Source of the DNA: Sanguinoderma infundibulare
Taxonomy: Eukaryota > Basidiomycota > Agaricomycetes > Polyporales > Polyporaceae
DNA: 64,000 nucleotides
Assembly (NCBI GenBank): GCA_032821775.1
Contig: JAVLRN010000008.1
Span: 868,001-932,000, forward strand
Direction: 5' to 3'
Part shown: positions 54,326 to 64,000 of the stretch, in pieces
Position numbering within the stretch: the first letter of the stretch is position 1
Layout: each line of letters starts with the position of its first letter
Notes under the pieces: generated by a model
What the model saw: the letters and a program-made list of their open reading frames with translations, nothing else
Databases searched by the model: none
Told to the model about the DNA's origin: nothing
Translations under genes and position numbers: made by a program

Positions 54326-55053
54326 TGTTGCCATCGAGGAACATCACGCTCGTCCTGCCGTCGAAAGCCGAAGCGACGCTGAAATTCAGGTTGGACCTCG
54401 TGCAATCTTGGTACCATATCCATGTCGCGATCGCACATGCCACCAAACTCAAATCGCCTCCTCCTCCATTTCCCCCCGCTCCGTGCCCTACGGCCCCCTT
54501 CCGACCACCTTCACCAGGGGAGGAGCCTTGCCGGCTCAAGACTCCCCATACGTCGGGCATCAAGTTGATGCTCCTCGGATGCGTCGGGAGGCAATTGCAG
54601 GCGAAAGGCTACCCCGACGTTCGCTTCGAGGGCCCGAGCCAAGACAATCCCCAAACGCATACCTTGACCCTCTCCAATCCTGAGTTCATCATCACCATCA
54701 TCTTCGTCCACGAGCTCCGTGGCCCGTACAAACTCGTCTTGGCAGCCCACGTTACTCTGCGTTCTCTGCCTTTGCCGGGCGAGCCGTCGTCGTCGGCATA
54801 CCAGGATGGGCCACATACTCTGTCCTGGATGGACCGGTGTTCGATGAGCGGGGGGAAGGGATGGGAATGGAGCCTCGACCTGAGGCAGATCGCGCTAACG
54901 GGGCCATCGAGAGAACAGTTGATGTTGCACCTCGGTTTCGACCTTGCGTGGCAGTCGGAGTACTACGTCCACGCCGATATCGTCCCCCTGGATCCAGAGG
55001 CGGACGCCGCGAAGCTCCCTGTCGATGAAGTGTCGGTGGACGACCTGTCGTAA
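54326..55053 (+). pseudogene. HET gene 3, 3' part (after insertion)
   Basis: The first seven bases repeat the target site. The same frame then resumes with LPSRNITLVLPSKAEATLKF (compare RNITLVLPSGVTAITLEM in HET protein 1), finishes the first C-terminal module and includes one complete further module (GCVGRQLQAKGYPDVRFEG ... LHLGFDLAWQSEYYVHADI). It stops at 55053. Thus the original protein had two modules, one fewer than HET 1 and 2. No own promoter is expected, although transcription could start in the element. Confidence 0.85.
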
Positions 55054-55343
55054 AATGTTACAGTATGGTGGGTTGTGACTTGATTGGAGCGAAGAGAGAG
55101 GATCGACTCCAACAGAGGTCACAGACAATTGCTCTGTACGTTTCACCATGCCTCCGTCCGTTTTACTATGCCTCCATATGTTTTACTGGATATCGTTCCG
55201 ACTCTGGCAGCTACCACAATTTTTTTTCGTTCTACGGGAATAGAAATAGCACATTTTGAAGTTCGCCCCAGTTGGACGTTCGATGTGTACATTCGTGATC
55301 CATACTGCTTTACATTACAATTGTTGCATCGAACACGCCCATC
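55054..55343. other. convergent 3' intergenic
   Basis: Space between HET gene 3 and the GH115 gene. Nothing was recognised. Confidence 0.5.
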
Positions 55344-58300
55344 CTACACGCGAATGCTTTCCGGGGGGCCGAGGTAACTCGGTAGCACTCCTCCGGTGTC
55401 TATGAAGTCCACGGTTAGCAAAGCGCATAGCGACGACGAAGACGCTTCCGCGCTCACCGATGACGATCTTCTGAACGACGACCGTCGGCTCGATCATCCA
55501 GACCTATATCAATGCACGGCTCGAATGAGTAACTTTCACCCTGCGGCCCATGTCCACGAAAACTCGCCTTGAGCGTGTGCGCGCCAGGCTGGACCTGGAA
55601 GACGATCGGCACCTCGATGATGCTGTCCGCGACCCACCCGTCCGTGCCTTCCCAAGCGTCGGGCAATTCACCAGGTGTCGGAGCAGGCGGCACGAAGTAG
55701 CTCGTCTGCGCCTCTCCGTCGTCGATTTGCAGCGCTATGCCCAACGGGCGGTCGTCTCCCAAGGTATTGAGCGAGGGGGACACCATAGTCGTGATCGTCA
55801 CGTTCCCGCCCTGTGCGAAGGTATTGAAGAGGAAGAAGTCGTACTCTCTGTAACACAGGCGAGCCGTCGGTAAGTGTGTACGAGCTTTCTTTTGGCGAGC
55901 GTCGTGTTGAGATAAAGACGCGCACCGCACGATCTCGACATGCGGCGGACCCGGAAATGTCGAGAAGATGCAGGAGTACTCACATGCTAGGACCGCTGCC
56001 GGCTGTGAAGTTGAGCTCAGCGCCGCCGCGAGGCCAAGGCGTCACGCCAGAGGCAGTCTTTCCTAACCCAGGGATCTCCGTCCAGGCAATCCCCTCGACA
56101 GACGTGTTCCGAGCCGCGTGTGCGGCTTCGATAGACACCGTCCCGTCGCCCTCGACGAACCCTGTGTGCTCAGGATCAGTCCGAAAACGTCAAGACGCCA
56201 GATTGCGTGAAAATCGCACCGCTAAACCCGCTCGGCACAACAGTTTGGTTCGCTGTAAACGTCAACGCCACCGTGTTCGACATCGACGGATCGCCCTCTG
56301 CAGTCGCATCAAATACGACGAGCGCAATCTCAGCTCCAGTAACCTTGCTCCAGTCGACGCTCAGGAAGACGCGCTGTTCGGGAGCGCTGGGCGAAACGGA
56401 ACCCTGAGAGGGCGAGATGTTCAGCCAGGAGGCGTTGCTCGTCACAGCGAAGGTGAACGGGATCGGCCCGCCCGCGGAAATGTCGACGAAACGGTTGCCT
56501 GCCGGTACGAAGGGGTCCAACGACATAAACGGGTTGTTCGTCGCGATGAACGGGTCCCAGATTAACGGCGGCTCGGGGCATATTCTAGGCCCGCAATTGT
56601 ACGAACCACCTCCCGGCCTCGAAATTGTGTCAATACGAAGACAAATGTATGCGGCTCAGATCGAACGTACCAAGCACCCATGCTTCCTTCGATGGTGAGC
56701 CTCATTGCACCTAGAAGGGCTTGCTTTTTCGGTTGCATCATCGTTACAAGGGGCATCCTAGACGAGGCGTTAGTACAAAACAGATAGTTCCTGCCAAGAT
56801 AAAATATACATACGTGTTTACCATGGGCTGGTCCCAATAATAATACATGACGTGCGTTTGGTCCATGATATGGTCCCTGCGGTACCGTTAGCAATCATTC
56901 AGCTCCGAGTTGGAAAGCCGAACCATTTTCCTGGACGAGCCCTTCAGCGTCGATGCTACTCGCAAAACGGCAAGCTCACCATTGAGAATACTATGGTAGT
57001 CGATTTCGAGAGCGTAATCTTGCTCGAACAGGTTCATGACTTGCGACATGTAGTCGTTCGCACTCAGACGGGCCTGCGACGCGCGCAAGTTGTTGATCCC
57101 AGCAGAGATCCACATGTTTGTGAGGGTGAGCGTCGCCTGGACCGGGTGGTGGATGAGCTGGAAGAACGCCGGCTTCGTCTCCGATGACAGGGAGTTATAG
57201 AACCGCGTCGACGCGTTGCTGAGACCCTGAAGCATCGCGAGCACATTATCCGCCCTGTAGGTTCCATGTCAGCAGAGCTATTCGTAGGACGATCCAACAC
57301 GTACTCTCTGTAGTTCGTAAGGCTGTACACCGTCGAGTTCAGCAGCTCGGGCTTGCGCCTCGCGTTGTGGCGGGTCAGATTGTGCATGATCCCCGCAATC
57401 TCCAGAGCGTCGGCAGACGAGACGTCGAACTCGCGCTGCGCCCAACTCGTCACGAACGTGTTGAGGTTTTTCGGGTTCCACTTGGACGCATCGTAGGCGT
57501 AGGTGAGGAAGAACTCGGCGTGCATTTCGTATGGCTTAAGGTCGCCGACGTTGACGACCCAGAGCTCAGTCGCTTGGCGATTCACGACGGTGGACAATTG
57601 TTCGAAGGTCTGATAGTCCTTACATTAGAGCCTGATGCTTTCATGCAAAGGAACGCATACCTTCTCGATCTGGCTGCTCTGTAGACGGATAAGCAACGGT
57701 TCTACAATTCTAATGAGTTTTTATGCTCACAGTGATCCACTTGTAGTTCCTAGGATCGCCGACATAGTCGACCTATAGCCCAAGGTCAGCGTGAGGAGAG
57801 CATACGAACAACGAAGACCTTTGCTTACGTGGTAGTAGACACCAGATCCTCCAGTCCTGTTGCGTTCGCTTATCAAAGGGTTGCGACGAACGTTGCCCCA
57901 GCTACAATAAAAATTCAGTTGATATATGCATATTCCGTGGCAGTAAAACGCACTTGTCATCTGCCCACAGCATGATCACGTCGTCCGGCACTCGCATGCC
58001 ATCTTCGTAGTAGCCCAGCACTTCCTTGTCTGTTTCCCGAGATCAGTGACCGCGAACGACATCCACTGCATAAAGGGAAATAAAACAGCACTCACAAAGA
58101 GCCCAAACCTGAGGAATAGTCGTCACGTCTGACGTATTGAACACCTCCGTCAACATCGCTCGCTGGGCAGACACGACGTTCTCCAAAAGCTGAATGTTTT
58201 GGCCTGCTCCGAGGAGGGGCGCTGCACGTTCAGATCACAAACAAACCATTCAATTCCGGTTCGTCAACGTAACATAGCCAGAAACACCACCCACCGTCAC

Positions 58301-59717
58301 CTGCATGCCGAACAGGCAAGGCAGTTTCTATCAGCATTACGCCTTCCGCCCGAGAGCGGAGCACACGCACCGGCTCCCCGCATGCCAATCGTGAGAACCC
58401 CTTCGTACGGCCGCGCACGCTCCGCCCCGGCCTTCCAGAAGGCGGATATGTTCTGCTGGTTCGTGCCGTAATCCCACGGCCCGACTCCGAACAAATCCCA
58501 CTCGACCGGCACGGAGCGCATCATCGGCTCCTCGTGGCTCGTGCCCATCACGATCCCGTACCAGTCTGCAAGCGGCTGGTTCTGGTCGTCGTCGAGGCAG
58601 AACGCGCTACGCGTCCATGCTCAGTCTTGTTCGAGCGCGATCGCTTTGGGAGAAATACGCGTACCTGGTCCACATAGCTGTCCGAGGGAGGAGGGCAATG
58701 TCAGGGACCATCCACGTCACAATCGACGATGACGATACGTACCTGGCCACAGGTGGTTTCCCCGTAGTCGCAAAATCAGTTCGAACCTAAAGGTCGCCGT
58801 GAGCACAAATCCCGAGCCCGCACACAAGACGATACGCACAGCTTCGAGTAGAAGAAACGGTTGAATGGCGAGCCGGTGAGGGCAGCCCCGGTGCCGTTCG
58901 TGAACTTTTCCTTCGCCCAGTTGTACAGCGCCGGCTGTTCGTCGTTCAAGAAGATGGCCCGGTACTTTACCGTCGGCGTGCCGTGCGAGCACCCCGCCGA
59001 GTCAACAAATAGCGCATTGTGCTTCGTCGTCGGCACGTCCGCCCACCTATCCCACAGCAATCAGGCGTCAATTCAACACATCGCCGGTACTGAAGGTATG
59101 GCGGGACTCACCAGTACCAAGGCGAGACACCTGACCCAACGCAACAACAATTGATTAGCCACTCGAACCACATGCCGCATATACTATACAGCAGATATAG
59201 ACGAACCAAACTGTTCAGAGTGGTCATAGAGCGCATATATTGTGCCACGCTTGTCGGACCCGATCACGACGTACGCGCTCTTGATGCCCGGAAGCGGGTC
59301 CGCGACCTCCTTGGCCATGAACGCCTCCCACTTGCCCTCGATTGACGACACGTCGAGCTTCGCCCGTTTCACGACCGCGTCGATGAGCGCCGACTTGCCC
59401 AAGGTGCCCACTATGACCGGGCTGGCGTCGGCGCCGAACGAAGTCGAGTTGGACGCGAGAGGCGAGGTGACGTTCCTGAGCGTGGGCTGCACGCCCGTGA
59501 CGGACGCGATGTCGGCCGCGATGTCGAAGGCCGCGCGCTGCACGCCCGGCCATTCGTCGGGAGAGAGGAGGATAGGCGCGGCCTTGCCGCTGTTGACGAT
59601 CGTAAACGACGATTGGGAGGGTGTGAAGGTGACGCATGTGTCTTGGCCGATGGCCAGGACGGATCCGGCAAGTGCGAGGAGGCCGAGGACGGCCAGTGCG
59701 GCCCTGGGAGGAGCCAT
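55344..59717 (-). CDS. secreted GH115 alpha-(4-O-methyl)-glucuronidase
   Basis: Glycoside hydrolase family 115 enzyme, which removes (4-O-methyl)glucuronic acid side chains from xylan outside the cell. It is a large, heavily spliced gene of about 20 exons. The first exons are 59717-59207, 59130-59112, 59046-58840 and 58786-58743. MAPPRAALAVLGLLALAGSVLA is a signal peptide. Family blocks appear in order: PWYWWADVPT, YRAIFLNDEQPAL, LFELILRLRGNHLWPAMW, DWYGIVMGTSHEEPMMR, LGYYEDGMRVPDDVIMLWADD, NVGDLKPYEMHAEFF and YYYWDQPM. The C-terminal beta domain ends VLPSYLGPPESIRV. Total length, about 1000 residues, fits GH115. One late intron appears to use a GC donor (AAG|GCGAGT) before VWMIEPTVVVQKIVI. 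The enzyme fits a plant-cell-wall-degrading lifestyle. Confidence 0.95.
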
Positions 59718-62211
59718 GACGAGTCGAGCAGCAGAGAGAGCCGCAACGGCCTCCAGCTTGCGCAAAGTCGGTCTTTTATGAACGTGCGGGCACGGGATAC
59801 GCGTTGGTCGAGACTGAGACGAGGGATGGGCCTCATGATCTTGGGATGACGAAGAGGCCATGGCGGAGGTTCTTCTGGAACCGCGCCCATTACCACACAG
59901 GGACGTGTTATGCGAAGCCTTGCAGCGTGTAATACAAGAGCAGGGGGCCGTTCAGATAAAGCCGACGACTTTGGGGCGATCTGGAACGAAGTCAGTGAAT
60001 ACGTAGGCCGACGGTTCGTGGTAGTGGAGAGACGTCACCTGAACTGCTACCGTATCACGGGCCCGCATCGATGAGCGCAATCGCCGCTCGCTAACAGTCG
60101 GAGAGGTGACATCGAACTGCAGAACCGCAGAAGTCAAAGGCCCGGTTGCCGGCCGAAAGATGGTGATTGCCATAAAGATGATCACAAGTTTCGTTAGGTT
60201 CGTAATACGAGAGGAGAATCTCGAGAACGTGCATGGACTACACTGGCTAATATTTCTGCCGTCAGCTTAGGAGTCGCCCGGTGTGATACTGTGACTGCAG
60301 TCAGCCGACGATGGATGCCAAAGCGAAGCCTTGCCCTCACCGAGCGATATGGTGGCTCCAGCGGAGACGCGGTCCGCATACATACGTTCGGGGATGGCGG
60401 GCAGTGATTCCGAAGTGATCACCGTACCTAATCTTTGTGCAGAAATTCTCATGCCGACGGTCCGACAAGTCCGTCATAGACTGAGTATTGTACGTGACCT
60501 TCGAACGACGATGCTGGTGTAGCGCGAACCTATTCTGACTTGCCGAGGGATGAAAAGACCTCCCGGTAGACGATACGTAAGACGAGACATGCCGTACAAA
60601 AAACGACACGGTTTCGCAGGCTTTGCACTCCTGTTCCCATCGACCATTAGCTACACGTTCACTAACCCCATCCGAAGGACGCACCGAACTCTCAGCATCA
60701 CCACCCATGACCAAACGGCCAACGACCCCACCTGCGAGTCCGTGATCAGCACCTCCGTCGTGGCGCGATGGACTTATTTTGGGTATCAGCGGAAGCGGGA
60801 ATGTGGTCCGTTCCAAACGCACCAGGTCCGCATCGAACAAATAGCGCTTGTACCAGGTACTCCGGCGGATATCGAGAGGAGGAAACGTATACAATGGGAG
60901 ATGTCGTGTTCAGCCGCATCTTGTCCTGAGATCTCCTAGCGCGATCCGACCAAGGGTATCGCAGAGCGCGATGCCACAAACCGCGGGCACAAACTGGTGG
61001 TAAAAGGTGCCAAGAGATACTCAGGCAGAGGCAGGTAGGCAGGTGAATTGGAGAAGCAGGGACTCGGAGGAGCCACCAGCAAAAGCGCAGCCTGCCTGCA
61101 AGGCTATACTAAGCGCTAGCGGGCTATGCAAGGTTTCGCAGGATCCGGCCCCACCCTGCAGGACACTGTAGCAAGTCGCCCGATACGATAGAATGCTGCA
61201 GGGTTTCGCCGTGTACGATAAATGATTTCAGAGCATTCTAGCTCATCTGACGCACCTGACAGTTTATTGTAGAGGATTGTACTCCATTGATCGCGCACGG
61301 TCAAGTATTGCAGAACGATACAGCAATCATATTGGCCGGGAGAAACACTTGGCTGCCAATACTAGCCGGTGGGGAGCACTACTAGGACATCCCACGACCA
61401 GCCTGAGACTAGTACTCGGAAACGCAAGTTGCAAGCCATGATTCGGACGCGCGCTTGAGGGTATTAACATGGCAGACACCCATTGGGGTAAGCGCATGCG
61501 ACGCGTCCACTCGTGTCTTGATCTTATACTCCCACTATCCTGCTTGCTTGTTCAACCCATTACTACAGCCGCCATCCCACATCAGTCACGGCCTCACGCA
61601 GACCAACGGTGCCGGCGTACAGCAAAACACGACACGCTGTTCCACTTCGCAAGCCTGGCGCGAACGCGCACGACACGAAAGCACCTGCACCGAAATCCAC
61701 CGTCACCAAGGCCTCGGCTCCTTCGAGACGCGAGTAATCTTTCTTCCTTTCGTACTCCGGTCAGAAACAAAAGGGTCGAAACTGGGAAGACCAGCGCAAC
61801 CGACAACGAGGATGCGAAAGCCAGGTGAGTTCCTCCCTGGACATGACTATATGCGTCCTCATTGAGCGTGGTAGACAAGGCGAGCACGTTCCCATCATTA
61901 TGAGTCCAGTTTCGCTCATGTGAATGTCTCAGCAACTCCGCAACCACTACGATCACCGTGCATCTCGAAGGTTACCAAGTCTTCATCTCCTGCAATGGCA
62001 AGCTGCTGCCCGAATACTCTGTCAAACGTGAAGGGCACTGTGGAAAGACGATCACTTGCTTTATCCCGAGCGAGTGCGGGAAGGTGTGTTCGCCTTATGG
62101 TCCGTGTCGTACCTCTTAGAGGCAGGTGCATTCCCGTCCGAGTCCAGTTCGACTAACATGACCATCTCGCCCCCAGTCTCGCTCGCGATACTCACCACTC
62201 CTCCCTTTTAG
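59718..62211. other. gene-poor region
   Basis: Promoter flank of GH115, then 2.3 kb without a supported gene. At 61266-61282 the sequence TATTGTAGAGGATTGTA is inversely repeated near the window's end (63973-63992). Confidence 0.45.
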
Positions 62212-63345
62212 TGCCTGTCAGACTCTCCCAGAGCCTCCTCCCCCACGCCCTCAACGACGGCATCCACGCCCAGCGCTGCCTCGCCCACCTCTGTTCCAAG
62301 GCCAAGAACATTGCAAAGTACATCCACTTGAGCCGGCTCAAGGATGCAGACCACAGCATGTTCTACCGCCTCTGCTTGGCCAACATGGCGGTCAGTATCA
62401 CCACCTCGTGCTTCTCGCTCAGGCGATAATAGCCTTTAGCCTTCGGCCATGCACCGCTTCGTCGTGGGGAAGAGTCCCATTGATCTATTCCTGGCTTCGC
62501 GCGTGTACTGACGTCGTGTTGCTACCTTCTCTCAGGAATTCACGCCTCTCATCTACACGCCCACTGTTGGCGATGCCTGCCTCCAATACTCCCATATCTT
62601 CCGCCGCCTTGAAGGCCTCATCCGTGCCCTTTCTTTGTTTCCTACCGCACTGCGTCTGACCGATACCCGCCATCTAGTACATCTCTATCAAGGACAAGGA
62701 TAAGATCGGCCACGTCCTCCCCAATTGGCCTCGCAAGGATGAGGCCCGCATCTCGGTCTTCGCCGACGGCTCCCGCATCCTCGGCCTCCGCGACCTCGGT
62801 GTGAACGGTATGCCCATCTCGATCGGCAAGCTCTCGCGCTACGTCACAGGCGCCGGCATCCGCCCCGAGTCTACCATCCCCATCTGCTTCGAACTTGGCA
62901 CGTACACCCAACGGAACCTCGACGACCCGCTCTATCTCGGCCTCCGCCAGATGCGCGTCCCGATGCCGGTCATGGACGAGTTTATGGACGAGTTCATGGA
63001 CGAGATGACCAAGGCCTTCCCCAATCCTCATCCAGTTTGAGGACTTTGCGACGGACAAGGCCTTTGCGTACCTCGACCGGTTCAGGGAGCGCTATCATCG
63101 TCCTCTCGGGCTTTATCAATGCAGCTCAGCTTGCAAGTGCAGCCTCTGGTCGTCCGCTGTCAGAACACCGCATCCTCTTCTTGGGCGCTGGCTCGGCTGG
63201 TGTCGGTGTCGCGATGCAGCTGCAGAGCTTCTTCGCATTGCAGGGTTTGTCCATGGACGAGGCGCGCTCCTGCATCTACCTTGTTGACTCGCAGGTCTTA
63301 TCTTTGACGGCCGTGGCCCCATGGCCGAGCACAAGAAGTGTACGT
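62212..63345 (+). pseudogene. malic enzyme pseudogene, 3' truncated
   Basis: Relic of an NAD(P)-dependent malic enzyme (malate to pyruvate and CO2). Recognisable blocks are IAKYIHLSRLKDADHSMFYR, EFTPLIYTPTVGDACLQYSH, ISIKDKDKIGHVLPNWP, GLRDLGVNGMPISIGKLSRY, FEDFATDKAFAYLDRFRERY, GFINAAQLASAASGRPLSEH and FLGAGSAGVGVAMQL. The block that normally follows RDRYR and carries the metal-binding DDIQGTGA is deleted near 63085-63095 with a frameshift. The expected GLGDLG reads GLRDLG, and GTNTQ reads GTYTQ. A further frame slip follows LVDSQ, and similarity ends at about 63345, before the C-terminal third. An intron donor after FRRLEG is also lost. Non-functional. Confidence 0.88.
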
Positions 63346-64000
63346 GTATTTCTTCCGTGGTTTTTTTTTTTGTGACGAGTGGGTGTTTACGAGCCTATCT
63401 ACTCTTTGGCACAGGAGGTGCGGAGTCGGTCGAGCTCCACGTTCTGAGGTGGTTGCAGACGCTGAGCATCCTTAGAACACCGTGCGCGAGGACGTGGATG
63501 ACATGTATTCCGAATAGAGTACGCACGCATGTCTGAGCGCGCACACTTGACTGACGTGCCTATGTTGCTATAGGTTGTCGCAGCCCCCTTCAGGATGTCT
63601 CCGCGGGCGTATTTGTTTGTCTGCTCACTCTCTTGACGGCTCTCTGTGTTCTGCTCACCCGTTCTCATTCTGGCTGTCGATTTGCAAGTCCCTCGGTCTC
63701 TGTTTCTCTCGTGGTGCTCTCACACTGTCTCGTTGGTGACGTCCATGGTCCACACGTTGCGCGCGCGCGCGCTCGTTTTGTAATAGATGTTGTGATGTAT
63801 TGTTGTTGTGCGCTCTCCGCCCGTAGAAATTGATGATTTTCGACCATTATTAAATTTCGTGTGCATTGCATGGCCGTGGGCGAGTACCAGAGCAATCCCT
63901 GCCATGGAGCCCACCATACGCCATACAGTGACTATAGCCATTCGCCTTATACTACCATACGCCGGAGGACTATTGCAGTCCTCTACAATACCCCCCCATG
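63346..64000. other. flank of malic enzyme pseudogene
   Basis: No gene was recognised. The last 30 bases include an inverted copy of the 17-bp sequence at 61266-61282. Confidence 0.45.

Noticed and set aside
1..64000. CRISPR arrays, rRNA genes, retrotransposon polyproteins
   Set aside because: None seen; no regularly spaced repeats and no reverse transcriptase or integrase motifs in any frame.

Overview
This window is from a filamentous basidiomycete, most likely a wood-decay Agaricomycete (polypore-like). The grounds are GC-rich coding sequence cut by many 45-65 nt GT-AG introns, HET-domain and F-box families, a PDR-type ABC transporter, a CFEM fragment, a secreted M36 fungalysin and a GH115 alpha-glucuronidase. 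No prokaryotic features (operons, CRISPR, rRNA) are present. The species assignment is inference.

Layout. 1-1.7 kb: C-terminal half of a PDR ABC transporter (+). 3.3-6.5 kb: HET protein 1 (-). 8.4-9.2 kb: broken copy of an adrenodoxin-reductase gene (+). 9.8-11.6 kb: seven-exon MFS anion:cation symporter (-). 16.2-17.0 kb: isoprenylcysteine methyltransferase family (+). 18.8-19.2 kb: small DUF6914-like protein (+). 19.6-21.3 kb: intact adrenodoxin/ferredoxin reductase (-). 22.9-25.5 kb: 14-exon fungalysin (+). 26.0-26.3 kb: broken CFEM gene (-). 27.3-28.6 kb: intronless F-box protein (+). 28.8-29.0 kb: ghost of a second F-box gene. 29.5-31.4 and 36.6-38.4 kb: two paralogous nuclear 2-oxoglutarate dioxygenases (-), on either side of HET protein 2 (32.7-35.8 kb, +). 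40.0-40.9 kb: HET pseudogene (-). 41.7-44.1 kb: F-box protein (-). 46.6-49.2 kb: single-pass membrane protein with tiny exons (+). 49.9-55.1 kb: HET gene 3 (+), split by a 2.55-kb insertion. 55.3-59.7 kb: GH115 (-). 62.2-63.3 kb: malic enzyme pseudogene (+).

The most notable structure is the insertion at 51774-54325. It has ~94-bp terminal inverted repeats built from small palindromes, and a 10-bp palindrome (ACTTGCAAGT) occurring seven times. It carries two outward-facing tRNA-like pol III units and an intron-containing segment of a host EH-domain-like gene, but I see no transposase. It lies inside a HET gene and is flanked by a 7-bp apparent target duplication. This looks like a non-autonomous, gene-capturing DNA transposon.

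The region as a whole behaves like a fast-turnover self/non-self island. Four HET loci (two intact, one interrupted, one decayed) share a repeated C-terminal module, next to duplicated dioxygenases and F-box genes and several relics of local duplication. The transporters, secreted enzymes and mitochondrial reductase between them look like ordinary, mostly intact genes.
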